A stretch of DNA of 64,000 bases from Heliocybe sulcata (taxonomy: Eukaryota; Basidiomycota; Agaricomycetes; Gloeophyllales; Gloeophyllaceae), in the NCBI GenBank assembly GCA_004369045.1, contig ML213521.1, positions 199,001 through 263,000 on the forward strand. Reading direction: 5' to 3'. This document shows positions 24,176 to 37,208 of the stretch, piece by piece. Below the pieces are notes generated by a model, which was given only the letters and a program-made list of their open reading frames with translations, was not told the origin of the DNA and did no database searches. The translations under genes were made by a program, and so were the position numbers. Positions within the stretch are counted from its first letter, which is position 1. Every line of letters begins with the position of its first letter.

Positions 24176-27084
24176 TCACGCGATCGACCCGTCCGATAAG
24201 ACAGAATTTACAATCTCCGTCGCCGTTCTCGGAGCAGGCTTTCTTCTCTTGCTCGCCTCGTCAACCTCGTTCTCTTGTGCTGCCTTGCGTTTCTTCGCAA
24301 GGAAGTGAAGATATGCGAGGCTGTACTGGGGCCCTGGCGCATGCGAGACGTTTATCGGCGGGCCAGAGAACCAAAGGAGCTCGTTCGTCTCGGGATCGCG
24401 ATCGAAATGCTTCGCTGGATCTCGCGTTCAGGCCGGTAACTTATGTCGAGGCATGGTTACGGAACGTACCTGTCTCGGGAGGAATCTTCTCGGCTACGGC
24501 GTTATTCGCAAGATTGGCCCATCCCCCGGCGGCAGTGACGATCGAGCGGTCTTCGGAAGGTCTGGCAGGGGGGACCGGTAGCTGTGGCAGCTGCACTTGC
24601 TGAGACGGAGGATAGTGCGAATGAGAAGTTGAAGTTCCCACAGTCGAGGGCTGAGCACCAGGTGTACCGACATACAGACCCTTGTTCGGACCCGTCTGGT
24701 CAACGATACTGTGCGTCCCAGTTCGCCTTGGCCGCTTGCCCGGCGTATCAGGCTTATCTGCATCTTGCTGCTTGACAAGCGGTTCACCAATCCCGCCAGG
24801 TCCTTTAATAGGCTTGCCCTTCAATAAAAATGGGCTCCCAAATCGCCTCGGGAACACCGTGCGCTCGAAAGGATATATGGGCATGAAGTCAGGATTCTTT
24901 CGGACCTCGTCAGGTATACAGGAGTTCCAGTTCTTGATCTTGACGAAGCAACGGTCGCGGTCGTTGTATCGGGAGTCACATACGTATAGCGGCCATCCAG
25001 GGTACCAGAAGGGAGGGCGAGGTCGGCCGCGGACGTGCCGTGCTGTGAATTGGCAAGCTATCTTCTCGATGATGTCTTCTAGCGGATGGTCGGCAAAGTG
25101 ACCTCATGGAATGTTAGAATGGACGACCAGATGAGAAGAACGACCATGCGCTACTTGTCTTGAACACCTCGCCTTCCCAAAATTGACGATGACCGGGATG
25201 AATAGTCTGATGACCGTCAGCGTCATCTAACAGAAAATCAAAGGATTTATATTTACCTGCTCTGGTCTATTGTACCAACATACTGTAAGTCCGGGCTGAC
25301 CCTTCTTCTCCCTGCACAAAAATATTCATCGACAACTGTGAAGCAACAGCTGTATACTCACCTGTCCTCCGAGACCCAACACTTAAACACTTGAGCAACA
25401 ACAGGGCGGCTGGGATCATCCGGATTGGCCATATGCACCCAGTCCGCCAATCTAAAGCTCCAGCCCTTATAATGCACCTCGTGGACAAACCGCCTATCCT
25501 TCACGGATACTCTGAACGTCGTAACGCCGGGGACACCTTCGTTATCGTCATTATTCGGAGCAGCATGCAGCGGGCGTGCAGTGCCCGGTCCAGCGCGGAG
25601 GGAGGCAAAGTGCGTCGCAGAGACATATGGAGGCCCCTCAGGCGGCGAAGAGGAAGTAAGGGCTTGGTACAGACGCTGTAGGGGTTCAGATATCTGAGGA
25701 ATAATTTAGCTTGATCTTACATACCTGCAACAATATAATGTGTCCGTATTTCTCACTGCCGGGCTCGTACCAGCGGCGGCCCTTCATGAAGAGGATCGAC
25801 ATGTCCATGTCGAACGCTTTGGTGGATGGATATAATTTGCTTCGAGATCGGCTCTATATAACAATGAACACCAGCTCATGGCAGGGAATCATGCTGCACC
25901 AACCTCGATAGACTTGAGAGATATAGGGTCCTAGTTTGCAATCAGACATATGTGCATGAACATGAACGACTCATGTGAATATCTCACATTGTACGGCGTA
26001 TTTGGGATTGGCCAGTCTTCAGGTATTGCCTCAAGCGACATTGAAGGACGGTTGTTGGTCCTTATTATGCGCATTGTTAGAAGCAGAATTTGGGCCAGCG
26101 GATGGTCACTTACACAACGTCTTTATGATTCTTGATGGCCAAGACCAGGTCCAAGTACAAATCCTGGAATCGACGCGTGAACCAGTAGGCTCAACCAAGA
26201 GGAACACACGTACGTCGCTCGTCTCTGGCATCCATCCCTGCTCACTGAATCCAGGCCACCCCGGGAGACTCTTCTCCAGCTGCTTCACAATCTCTTCGCT
26301 CTGTTCGTCCCTCGGCACTTCCTCTATTGGCTCGTGATCTGATGAGCCCCCGCCGACATCGATCTCAACTTCCGGAGATGGCGGTCGTGGAGGTGATTTT
26401 GGGAGAATGGGTATGGGTCTTGACGCAGTAGGTGCGGAAGGCGTCGATCGCTTCGGCGGGGCAGCAGGAGGAGCAGCTAGTGTAGGTGCGGGAGCAGAGA
26501 TAGGGGTAGGTATGGGTGTAGGAGCAGCAGAGGGAGGTTGTGCGGCAGCGACGAGTGCCGGCCGGTGGATCTTTTGCGCTGATGAAGGAGGGGGTGACTC
26601 GCGCGGCAGAGGAAGCACCGACGATCTGTGTCGCCACTCATTGTCGAGAAGGTTCTACGATGGCAAAATGAGCAATGGCGCCGAGCGACGGGTGCCCGGA
26701 TGTGTAATAGCGAGGGCGCACCTTCAGCGTGTTGGCATCTTTCCAGATCTGACTTCCCTCCTCATTGTAATACATAGCATTCAAAAATACTAAATTCAAG
26801 TCTTCATAGACGTCCAACACGTTCCTGTAAGAGTTCTTCCTCAGTTTCTCCTGGATGAGGTGCATACTCCTCGGTTGGGGGATGATCTGCAGCGACTCAG
26901 CACCATCCCGTCTTCAAGATAAAGAACTAAATAAACTCACATTATAGTAGTCGACCCAGTCAGCCCTGTCCGGCAGCTCTCGAAACATGTCGCAGATCTT
27001 GCGCTTTCCTCGAGGACCGGTCGCATTGAGTAGGAAATTGATTGTCTCCTCGACCGCGCCTTTGTGCACTGCGCTCAGCGGCAT
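24176..27084 (-). CDS. RSC1: Rsc1/Rsc2-like RSC chromatin remodelling subunit (bromo-bromo-BAH)
   Basis: Twelve exons encode 779 residues: 27084-26941, 26886-26722, 26654-26214, 26163-26114, 26060-25988, 25930-25904, 25853-25725, 25693-25362, 25311-25257, 25206-25155, 25102-24470 and 24414-24176. The first bromodomain is at about 8-110 (MFRELPDRADWVDYYN, then LVFLNAMYYNEEGSQIW). A Pro/Ala-rich linker follows. The second is at about 215-345 (AIPEDWPIPNTPYN, then RRWYEPGSEKYG). A BAH domain spans about 390-540 (VHYKGWSFRLADWVHM, VAQVFKCW, VCWYNRPEQT, FWEGEVFKT). This order is that of Rsc1/Rsc2, which read acetylated nucleosomes. The tail ends with LLWFSGPP and a Lys/Arg cluster. The ATG at 27084 follows a TATATA at 27123-27128, but a missed upstream exon is possible. 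Confidence 0.88.
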
Positions 27085-29650
27085 AACGAAAAGCCAAGAT
27101 GAATTGTAGCCGCGTGTAGGCCAGTATATAATGCGTGGACGCGACGCACAACAGCACCAGGTGGCGGAATCCAATCAGGTGGACCCGGACGCGTTCTGCC
27201 CGTTGTGATCACGGCGGTGGTGGCGGTGCATAATATTTGGCGTTGTGTGGTAAAGGCTTTGGAAAAATACACGAACAAATAAATACGTTTCTGTTCTGCC
27301 ACAGCGTGTATAAACGTCCACACCGTGGTGAGTAATGATTGTCGATCTGTCTCCGAGTAGACACGCACATACTATTCAGCTATATTCGCACCGATATCCA
27401 TGCCGTCAGGTCGAAAGATCCGCTGAGATCAGCGAGTAGCTCCAGGTGTACGAGCATTCAGGTTCTTCGTTCCTGTTTTGTTCATCCCACAGACACTGAC
27501 TTACAACGTTTTCGAGTCTCCTTTAGGTTGCCAGCGGCGCCAGGAAAGCCTTCTGTTCACCACTGCGCGCTCATCTTTGTCAGGTGCGCATACAATGGCG
27601 TCTCGGCGTCTCACGAATCGACAGGTATCGATGTGCTTTTTTGGGTCTGATCGGTTTTGACCGTATGATTGGTCTGCTAACCAGATACCACAGTTGTTAT
27701 TGATAGGTCAGACTATCACGGGGGACCCAAATGCCCTAACTTATCCTAGCCTAGTCCGTGGACTTGGACATGGGCCACCGCTGGAATCTATTGCTCGTCT
27801 CAACTAGGACATACGCCTGATTAACGAGTCTAAAGTTCAGCATCGTCTCTCCGTCTCCTCGGACGATGTCTCAATACCAGCAGGAATACTTGTCTCCACA
27901 TCAGCATCGAGAAATCCAACATACCGGCCTGCGGATCAAATATCCTTCGGGATGGTCGACTTGACATTGATCAGCATCCTCAATGTATCAGCCTTCTCCC
28001 CGGTCTCGTACTCGTCTTGGCTCCATCGTCCATAGGAAATCTGGAATATCGCCAGCTACTCGGGCAACGGAGTCCAGGATCGACGAGCTGCCAGCTGCTT
28101 CCATATCACTGCACCTGTGCACTTGTCTTTGTCTCCCACTCCGACATTAGACTTGCTTCTAGGGCCTTCTGTCTCGGTCCACTATGCTCACGATGTCAAA
28201 ACTATGATTAGCGCCACAATGTTCCGCCGGATGCCTCTCGTCACGTTATTCATTACGCTACAATGTTCTCTGCCAGTCTCGGTCGTTGTTTACGCCACTA
28301 CACTCTCCCCAATCTCGGTCTCGGTCCGATCCCGCAAAGCCGTAGACGTGCTGAGCCGTGCGACGTAGTCTGCCTAGACGAGGCAAAATACGGCGCAGTG
28401 CTTGGCGCGTGTATTTCGACCCTTGGCTCCTAATTGCTCCTCCTCAAAGGTCATACTGGCGAATACCTGCTTTAGCATCTAAGGGCCCTTCTGCAGATAT
28501 CACATCCACGGCCACCGAGACGGACGTATTTAATAAAACCTTAGCCAAGGTCCCTCCGCTCCTTCTCTCCGATAATAGACGATATCGGGACTCATCGCAG
28601 ACGTCGACGATGTCGTATACTGCTGAAGCTCGAGATTCATCTCTTCTGGTGGCCGCGGAATTGCTGCTGTAGAATTAGAGTACTCCACCGCCGATGGTAT
28701 TTCACTCCGATGTTGGCGGGAGTTACGAAACCTCGCCGTTGTGGTATTTTCCTACCCTTCTGGTTGCTACGGTTATTGGTGCGTCTGTTTTAGCCATCCA
28801 TTCCTCCAATATAAGTTCATGTACTGAGCTATGCAATAGCATCGGATGTCGCTACTGGATGGTACTAAGACCAACTAGCGCCCGTTCCTGTTGGCTGTTA
28901 CGGCAGCTTCAAGGGCAGTGTGGCCCTAACGATCTTAGGTGCTTCTTTCCCTGGACAGGGGCGAGATCAATTTTGCCAGACGCCCGAGATTCGGAAGACT
29001 TTACGTATCCTTCTCACTAAACCGAACTAGAATCAAGTGATTCCGACTTCCTTTGTCCAGTCGGCCATTGTATCGATTGACGTTCATTTTATTCGAGGAG
29101 ACAATATATATATCTGACCGACGGCAGGATCAACATCACCCAACAGCGGAAAATAAGACGCCAACTTGCTGGGGTCTGTTTACTATCGCCACAAACTTGT
29201 CTATCTCATTGCCCAGTACGGAGTCAGGTGTCCCAAGCCCACTCAGGCTTGTCAGCGAGGAACTGCGGTGGGTTACGTCTATTTACAGGATCGTCTCTAC
29301 TGACAGCAGCCCATGCGGGGCGCGGAATGGTCGGTCCATGTGTAAGAGATGGCAGTATATGGCAAGTTCGAGCAGTCTGTTTTGGTACCTATCTGGTCTC
29401 ACCTCGCTACCACAGGGTGCACCTGCCCCGCAGAAGCACGTGTAAGAAGCAGAACGTCCAATAATAACGGAGACGAAGTCTGGGCCTGAATGGGTGCATT
29501 ACGATGCCCACGACACGGAATGACAGTGTCTGCCTTCGAGGTAACCGCCTTAGGTCCGTTCGAAGCAAAAATATATAACCCCGCCGAGGGGATGGCGCTC
29601 GTCGAGATCTTCTGCTGCCACTGTCCCACCGACGTCCGGCCTGTACGACA
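27085..29650. other. Divergent 2.6 kb intergenic region
   Basis: This separates the 5' ends of the RSC-like gene and the zinc-finger gene. Many short frames occur around 27.3-29.4 kb, none with a recognisable domain, and attempts to chain them give stops in every frame. It may hold long promoters, an RNA gene or decayed coding sequence. Confidence 0.4.
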
Positions 29651-31091
29651 ATGTCGCCGACCTATCTCGCCCCGCATGCGCACCACTATTCGAACAACAT
29701 CTCTCGCCCATCTGACGAGTACACGCACCAAATTGCAAACGTCTGTGGCTTCCTGAATGGATCGTCCTATCAGGCGGATCATGGACTTTACCCATCACAG
29801 GAGCCAGTTCCATCCGACCTCCTCTCCTCTCCAGCTTACATGGCGAATGCGGGCAGCTCCTATGCTTATTCGGAAAGCACAACGAATACCTGGAACGATC
29901 CACGTTCCGTGGCGGTCGGCTTCAGCGATAGAATTTTCGCCTGGAATACTCAGATCCAGTCGAATCTGCTTAAAGGCTCGGTGGTAGTACCTCCATCGTC
30001 ACCAGAAATCCCTGCCTTCACGGGCTCGATGGCAATCCAGCCCAGAAGTCGCAACATGTCGCCATCCGTTCCGACCATCCCTGCCCCATTCCCTAGACGC
30101 CCGTTGCCTGTTTCCTCAGCATTAATGCCACCGTCCGCGTCGTCCTCTTTGCTTGACACGCGGTTTACGGAAGGTGTGCTTGCGCAACCGGATCCTCCAC
30201 GGCCTAACTCGGATGTCGGGCAATCCGCTGCTGCTCAGAGCGCAGATAACACCAGGGTTAAGGAGAAGAAGCATGGATGCTGGATGTGCCATAAGAGCTT
30301 CGACAGGCCAAGCACTCTGCGCAAGGTAAGGCGCATATTCTGGTACAATAACGGCTAGCACGCTCACACGCAAGCTGGACCACAGCACCTCCTCGTCCAT
30401 ACCGGTGAAAAAGGTACGCAGTATGCTAGCATGAAATCACTTCACGCGGCTTACAGAGTGCGGAGTAGCCCATGCGTGCAATATCTGTGGGCGTAGGTTT
30501 GGCGTGTTGTCCAACCTCAACCGGCATGTTCGCCGCTGCGCCCAGAAGCCAGTGAATAAGGGATCCTCCTCGGGTTCTTTATCTGATCCTCACTCTCCGG
30601 CAGCTGATCTTCCTGCGGACAGCGGCTCCGGCGCGACACTCCCCGCACAATCAGCCATCTCCGTACCAATGGCATCTCAGCACAGTATATATACCTCTGC
30701 TGAGCGTTCGACAGCCTCCCCAGACGCTGTTGCATTACAGTCTACCTCTCGCAAGAGGGAATCCAGCAGGAGCCCCAGCCAAACCGATCCATCCATGGCT
30801 CTCGAGCAACGACCCAAGAGACGCAGACGCGCTCCCTCCCCTTCACGCTGGATTCCCCCTTCCCTCAGCAACTTCAATCTCTCTCATTATCCTAAATCCG
30901 TACCCGTCCCGCTGCCGCCCGCGACGGAGGGATACTTCAATGGCGTCTGGGAGGAGCGGAACTCCTTTGACGAGAACACGAGCTCGGCGCCCTACCATCC
31001 CAATGGATGGAAAGGGAAGCTACCAGGCCCTGGGCTGGTCGCGAAGGACGTATCAAACACGAGTGCCTTGGGCAAAGTACTAGTATTCTAG
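29651..31091 (+). CDS. C2H2-type zinc-finger protein, probable transcription factor
   Basis: Three exons (29651-30325, 30386-30413, 30457-31091) encode 445 residues. The N-terminal 200 residues are Ser/Pro/Tyr-rich. Two fingers sit near 215-260. The first is C-x2-C-x12-H-x3-H (CWMC, then HLLVH) followed by the linker TGEK. The second is C-x2-C-x12-H-x3-C (CNIC, then HVRRC), a C2HC variant usual in fungal proteins of this kind. The 28-nt middle exon encodes the end of finger 1 and the linker, and both introns keep frame. The C-terminal 180 residues are Ser-rich with a basic cluster KRRRR near 340. Target genes are unknown. The last codons could be replaced by a further small exon. Confidence 0.82.
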
Positions 31092-31821
31092 AATGGTAAG
31101 CCGTGTTCTGCTCCATGCTTCTGCCGTGGCACTGACTTCTGGTATAGGTGCCAAACGATATACGACTGACCCGCTGTCGTAATTTGCTGTAATTCTATTC
31201 ATGATGTAGCATATTTAGTCTGGACGTATACTATTGTTATTTCGCCTATGCTCGCGTATGTCCGTTTCAATTGATCACTGTCTCAATACTGTAATAGCTC
31301 GTTCTCGCGATATCTGATTATTATATCATTTGGTCTTTGAGTTACCAGTCTGTCGTTCTCATGTCAGCCGGCCCAAATGTATTTTCTGAATGCAAGAACA
31401 CTGGCGATAATAGGGTCGCTTGACATTCACGCCGATCACGATCCTTCCTGTATTCAATCATAGCCGATGCTGATGAGAGATAAGATATCAGTGACGGTCC
31501 TGATGACGAATTGACGAGAGAGTAAACAAGATACAATGTCCGTCGACGACAGCACATACCTCGGGCGCCCAGACGTACCCAGGGTTCGATGCCCTAGTAG
31601 GTGCAGATAGGCGATCCTCCTATGTGTACGCCGTATAATGACCCTCTGCTAGAAGTAGCACACCTTCAATAATACCAGGCAATCCAGGTTCGCGCCCTAC
31701 ATGCCAGATGGAGACCCTAGACCTCCGACGCTGGCGATTGACATTTCCATAGGACAGCCTTCCAGCGTCGATCAATACAGTAGAAGCCTTACACCGATTG
31801 CGGACGACGTGAACGTGTCCT
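31092..31821. other. Convergent intergenic region
   Basis: 3' flanks of the zinc-finger and kinase genes. Two GGTTCG-containing segments near 31583 and 31690 resemble tRNA T-arms, but no cloverleaf can be drawn. Confidence 0.45.
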
Positions 31822-32642
31822 TCATTGAACTGTAAATACCGGATCGTCGATACTCGCTATGCGCCGGGTAGGTTCTAATATGTGATCTATAATGAATTGC
31901 CCGTCTGGCACAAGGCAATGGTCAGCGTTGCCTGGCGGACCAGAGACGCAGCTGGGACACACTTGGCATATCGTTGTTACACGCTCGCCATACCGCTTCG
32001 TCCATGTCCTTCGCAACCCCGCTGATAACGTGTCTCTTCACTAGTCTCTTTGTGGCCTCGTCTACACTGATATCGACCAACCAGCGTTCATCCAACAATT
32101 CGCCGGCATGGCTCCAGGGATCGATAGACAAAAATGTATACAAGCCTTCAATGACTACGATCCGATGGTGGGAGCGTATCGAGACAGCGTGGGGTGAAGG
32201 ATCCTTCAGAGCATGGTCGAAAGAGGGCGCGGTGATGACGGACGATTCAGAGAGCGGCTGTCGCAGTGACTTTACAAATTCGACATAGGCGTCACCGTCA
32301 AAGGTCCAGTGAGCGCCGCGTCTGTCGTGAGCCAGCTTGGGGTCGGGAAATGCGTCCAGCTGCGCTCTGGTGAGATGCCAGCCATCCAATCCCACCAAGG
32401 CGGCCGTCTCTTCGCTTCCCTCTCCGCCCGAGATCATATTGACATGACCGACAACCAGTTCAGCGAGTGACGATTTCCCTGAAGCTGGTATGCCGGATAC
32501 GCCGACCAGAAGACGAGATGAAGCAGGAATGCTGCGAATTCTTGTCACCAAAGGCGCCCAGAGTCCTCAGAGGTACATTAGATCCTCACGTCTGCAGGCG
32601 TTGCACAAGAAATTCGGCTAGCTCAGCTGCTATCGCATCCAT
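31822..32642 (-). CDS. P-loop kinase of the uridine kinase/phosphoribulokinase family
   Basis: Three exons (32642-32590, 32540-31963, 31904-31822) encode 237 residues. The Walker A motif is GIPASGKS at residues 34-41. A LDGWHL segment follows near 70, typical of the nucleoside or pantothenate kinase-like group (yeast Yfh7 type), then RRGAHWTFD and a Walker-like strand VVIEGLYTFL. The lid segment carries KRLVKRHV. The C-terminal NDMPNGQFI is recreated exactly by splicing (donor GTGTGT, acceptor GCCAG). It would phosphorylate a small metabolite, and I cannot say which. It is head to head with the GH99-like gene, 294 bp between start codons. Confidence 0.85.
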
Positions 32643-32936
32643 TAATTGCTTGAGCCAGTAACCCAAACGGTGGAAGTGGCGAGAAGGCAAGAATAAATAG
32701 ATCAGCCCTGCCGCCTGCCGCCACCGTGCGCTTTCTCCCAGATTGAGCATGATGTCCGACAGTGCACAGCTCTGTTTCCGCAGACTTGGCCTGAAACTTG
32801 GCTTCGAACAGTGACCTGAAGATCCTAGCCCTCATATTCTTTCTTGTTCTGCAGATAGGGATGTCTTCCGCAGACGGAGGAAGAAGGCTCAAGAGGTGAG
32901 CTTCCCAGTGACTTGTGGCGTGCCAAGTCGGATGCG

Positions 32937-35864
32937 ATGGATAATATCGAATGGGCATATAGGGCCGACCCTTCGACTATTCATGATAAGTTTATGGTGG
33001 GGTACCAGGGATGGTGAGTGTAGGGACGTCAGTGTGTTTCACGCTCTAATATAATGCTACTTGCAAGGTTCACCTGTGCCGGAGACGGTGAACCAGTCGG
33101 ACCAGGTCGGAAGTCTCGCTGTGTATCCTGTGTCTGGAATTGAAGCCCAGGACTATACTGCAGGACACCACGGTTGGCTTCACTGGTTTAATTATCCTAT
33201 ACCAGACGGCGGCCGCCCGAACACCGATCTGTGGCCAGACACCTCTGAATATTCTCCCTCAGAACTGTACCCCGCCCCTGGCCTAAAGTATGCTGACGGC
33301 GAACAAGCATTCTTGTTCTCCTCGCGCAATCCCAAGACAGTGCAAAGGTAGTCGTCGTTGCATTTACGGTGCCACGTCCCAAGCTGACTCTGTTTCAGGC
33401 ATTTCCATTGGATGGCTCGTCACGGTGTGGACGGCGCTTTCTTACAGCGATTCCTCGGCCAATGCGATGTCGAGCGTGGAAACGAGGGTATCCGCCGGCA
33501 GCGTGACGAAGTTGGCGACAGAGTCAAGGAGGCCGCAGAGAAGGAAGGCAGGGTGTTTGCCATAATGTATGCATCGTCTTTGGTATTGTTCACGGCACTC
33601 ATCAAAACCGCCACAGGTATGATGTATCCGGCGTACCTCTGGACCGTATAGAGACGGTCATCAAGCAGGACTGGATTCATCTTATTCGAGAGAAAGGGGT
33701 CCTGGATAGTCCTAACTACCTCCGCGAGAAGGGAAAACCAGTAATCGCTCTATGGGGCACGTCTCTTCGTTTCAGTTCAATGTACGTCTGTTCTGACATA
33801 TTATAGGCTTTGGATTTTCCGACAGAAACCACTCACCTCACATGGTCCGCGCTATAACTTCTTGGCTGCGCTCTGTCACGCCAGGTGGCGCATACATCTT
33901 TGGCGGCATCCCTGCTCACTGGAGGACGTCTGTCTCAGATGCTGATCCAAACCCAGAATTCCTCAATGTGTGGCTGGAAGAGTTCGATGCACTATCTCCG
34001 TGGACCATCGGTAGATATGGGAATGAGGATGATGCCGACAGGTTCGCGGAGGAGAAGATCAAGGGGGATGTTGAGCTCTTGAAGAAGAGAGCTGATGTCG
34101 GACACAAGAAGGTCGACTACATACCTGTTGTGCTTCCCGGAGGATCGGTAAGTGACGCTCGACATACCTAGAATTCATATGCTGATGCAGGGCTATAAGG
34201 GTTACAACTTGTCTGAAGGCAAATGGGGCTTTAACGACATCAAGCGTAATGGTGGACGCTTCCTTTGGAGGCAGTTATGGAACGCAAGAAGACACGGTGT
34301 CCGCACTATGTACGGGGCTATGTGGGATGAGTGAGTTTACACTCTTGCGGCCTGAAGAGTTATTGATTAAATATCATCGAGGTATGACGAGGGCACAGCA
34401 TACATGCCTGTCGTCTCTCACAAGATGCAATTGCCTGTGCACGACAAATTCCGATTTATGGCACTTGACGAGGACGGCGAAGATCTTCCGGCCGACTGGT
34501 GGGCTGTCTTTTATGTATATTGTATCTGCTGCCTGACAATTAAACCTCTTTGATAGGTATATGCGCATATGCGGCTTCGCAGCGGAAGGTTTGCGAGGGG
34601 AACGTCTAATCCACGAGACGTTCCCATACAAGGAACTACAAGATTATTGGTCCACCCGTCCAAGGTACGAGGAGGGAAAGATGGGGCAAGACGCTTCGGG
34701 ATCAGATGACTATCAAGCCTGGATTGCAAACCAAGCGAAAGAACAAGACTTGCCGCCTCCTCCTCCTTACTCCTTGGAAGCGGCGGCAGGCTCGTATTCT
34801 CAAGAGGTATCTCTGCCTCCTGCGGCTCCTCTTTCCACCCGCCCCTTGTCGGTTCATAAACACCATGGAAGCGCAGGCTCTTCAGCTCCTCCTCCTTTGC
34901 CACAAAGTACTCGCCCTACTTCGAGTGGTAGTTCTTCCAGCAGACCGCCGATAGATTTTGGAAAGCGACCGTCCTCCTCCTCGTCAGTCTCTCAGATTAC
35001 GGAAGATCTGGGTCGACAGTCGATATCGCTTAGTCCATCGCATCCCCGTGTACCTTCCTCTACCAGACCTTTTTCGCAGCATGGTGCGGGAACGGGCTCT
35101 GAACCAGCAATACCGCTACCAGTACCTGACTTTCATGCGAGCCCTGTCCGTCCTGGGTTTGTGGACCCGGGACTCGTGCCTCAGCCTCAGTGGCCACCGC
35201 CTGAATGGAACCTCCCGCCGTCCCCTCATTCCCCACCATCGTCTTCCTATCGAGCAGACTATTCTCCTGTCTATGGGCCACCACCTCTTCGCCCTCGACC
35301 CTCTTCGCATGAGCGCCCACCTCCACAGGACCCGGGCTTCCGCCCTTCGCCTCCTCTGCAGGACTCAACCTACGATCCGTCCTCTAGCACGTTCATGTTC
35401 CCGCAGGCTCATTCTTCCAATGATTATCCGAGCGGCGCAGGGCCGTCCCAGCAGTGGCCATATCAAGTATACGAGCCTTCTGGTCACGGGCACGGTCATG
35501 GTTCTGCGCCCCTAGGCGCGGATCCTACATGTCCAGCCTCACCTTACGCACAACCTCCTCCGCGTAAGTAATTCGTGACCCAATCAATCTTGTCAAACTT
35601 ACGGGCCGCTAATGCGATATCAAGAACGCCAAGGGTATACACCGCCGCCGTCGCGAACATCATCCAATGCACCCTACCTATCGTCGGGGCCTCTAAGGTA
35701 CGCTATGAATGCCGTAGACAGAGTTGCTGGGCAAGGCACGAGTACGCAAATTGGGAGAGGTGTCGGCAGTTTTGCAGAGAGTATGTCTCAGTTTCCAGCC
35801 GGCTGCGCTCTTCACTGATACTTGTTCAGGGGGAAGCAAGTTCATTGGCAAGTTCACAAAATAG
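32937..35864 (+). CDS. GH99-like glycoside hydrolase-type protein with disordered tail
   Basis: Eleven exons encode 799 residues: 32937-33013, 33068-33105, 33164-33347, 33399-33563, 33617-33756, 33807-34147, 34191-34330, 34382-34498, 34557-35563, 35625-35780 and 35830-35864. The first 440 residues match the xylosidase/arabinosidase-like GH99-type barrel: FMVGYQGWFTCAGDG near 20, HWFNYPIPDGG, LWPDTSEY, HFHWMARHGVDGAFLQRF, GGIPAHWRT and MYGAMWDEYDEGTA. There is no signal peptide, so it is probably intracellular. The remaining 350 residues are Pro/Ser/Gly/His-rich and end in GSKFIGKFTK. Intron 5 (33757-33806) begins GC instead of GT; no GT donor nearby keeps frame. Confidence 0.85.
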
Positions 35865-36009
35865 CGACGTGAATATCTCGGCTGGATGAGCCTATGCCTT
35901 TCGCGCACGTGTAGAGATACTGCAGCGACTGCGGACGAACCATGTAGGATTACTTCAGTACATGTTAACTTATTGTATTTCAAGAGTCTGAGAGTCTGCA
36001 TGGACATAC

Positions 36010-37208
36010 TCATAAAAATCCTCCACTCCTACCAGAGCCAAAGCGGTCGCCCAGGCCCTTTGCGTCGTTGATAATCTGACTCCGCTTTTTATCGTCCATA
36101 AGCCGGCCACCGAGCGACATGTCCCGAGCGTGATCCCATATCACGGGTGGCTCGTCGTCTGTCGGCTTTGAAGACTTTTCGTCTTCGGCATGTCGTTGTA
36201 GGAGCGTGGAACCACGGTGCTTGCGCTGCAGAAATGCGACGTGTGAGAATCCGTGGAATAGAGGTTAAGATTTATGGAAGCGGAATCACGAACTGTGTAT
36301 TCATCAACACCCTGTCTAACCGCCGCGTCCCTCCTCCTTTTCCTGGCCACCTCTTCCGTATCAACTTCGGGTGCAGCGTTCTCGATACGACGTTTCTTCC
36401 CAGAAACCTCGTCGGCGAGCCGTTGTTGACGCTCGGCTGGCGTCTCTGTCCAGAGAGTGTTGTCGATCGATTTCACTTCGGTATTCTTGGAGAATTGACG
36501 AGCTTGGCGGAGCTTCGCTGGGTCCAGGGCTAGTGTGCAGCAATTAGAATACTTCCTCTCAAGGGAGCTGATCGCAAACAACTCACATCCTAATAAACCT
36601 TGAGACGAAGGAGGGACCAGCATCCACTCTTCTCGCTGCAGAGCTTTGGGTTTGCTAGCTTCCTACATACCGTGTTACTTTCACCCCCAGAGACAAGGAT
36701 ACTATAGCTCGAGACGCACCTCCTCCGCTTTCCGCCTCCTCTCTTCCCTCTCCAAGAACTCCCTGACCCCGTCCTCCACTACTGGCCCTGCATGAGCGGG
36801 TAACGGGGCAGGCCCAATATCTTCATCCTCCTCCTCGTCTTCGTACCTTGGAGGAGGAAATGAGGGTCCAATGACTCTTTTTGGAGGACCTGATACTCTA
36901 GGCGGACTTCGACTAGGAGGGGGAGCCGAGGGACCAGCGTTTCGCGCAGCCATGAGATCTGGTGGTAATGCTGGGACATAGTCATCTTCCTCCTCTTCCT
37001 CCTCTTCTGCAACTTCTGGTTTCTTCTCTAAAGCAGCCACGCAGTGAGCAACATTCTACGATTGGGATGGACACGGAGACGGACCAGACCTGTCTAATGA
37101 GCCGGTCTGGGAAGGCACCTCAGGGACCTGCATATCTTCGTCGTCCGATACAGAAGCAGTGCTTTGTTTGAGCAGATGCTCCGGGATCTGTGGCCCTATG
37201 GAAGACAT
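36010..37208 (-). CDS. GPALPP1: GPALPP1-like protein (DUF3752)
   Basis: Five exons (37208-37085, 37027-36720, 36662-36587, 36529-36294, 36225-36010) encode 319 residues. GPALPP-type motifs recur: IGPQIPEHL at the start, VIGPSFPP and DIGPAPLP further on. Acidic runs separate them. The C-terminal half has the DUF3752 pattern REEWMLVPP, a charged helical stretch, RKHRGSTLLQRH and the ending WDHARDMSLGGRL with DRFGSG. The protein is probably nuclear and linked to RNA processing; its role is poorly defined. Donors 1 (GTCCGT) and 4 (GTTCGT) are weak, so these two boundaries could shift. It converges with the GH99-like gene, 145 bp apart. Confidence 0.82.

Noticed and set aside
27400-29020. Chain of short + frames considered as a decayed gene or element
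   Set aside because: Frames do not join through plausible introns, and I recognise no protein or terminal repeat.
31575-31700. GGTTCG segments resembling tRNA T-arms
   Set aside because: No acceptor stem, D-arm or anticodon arm can be built around either one.
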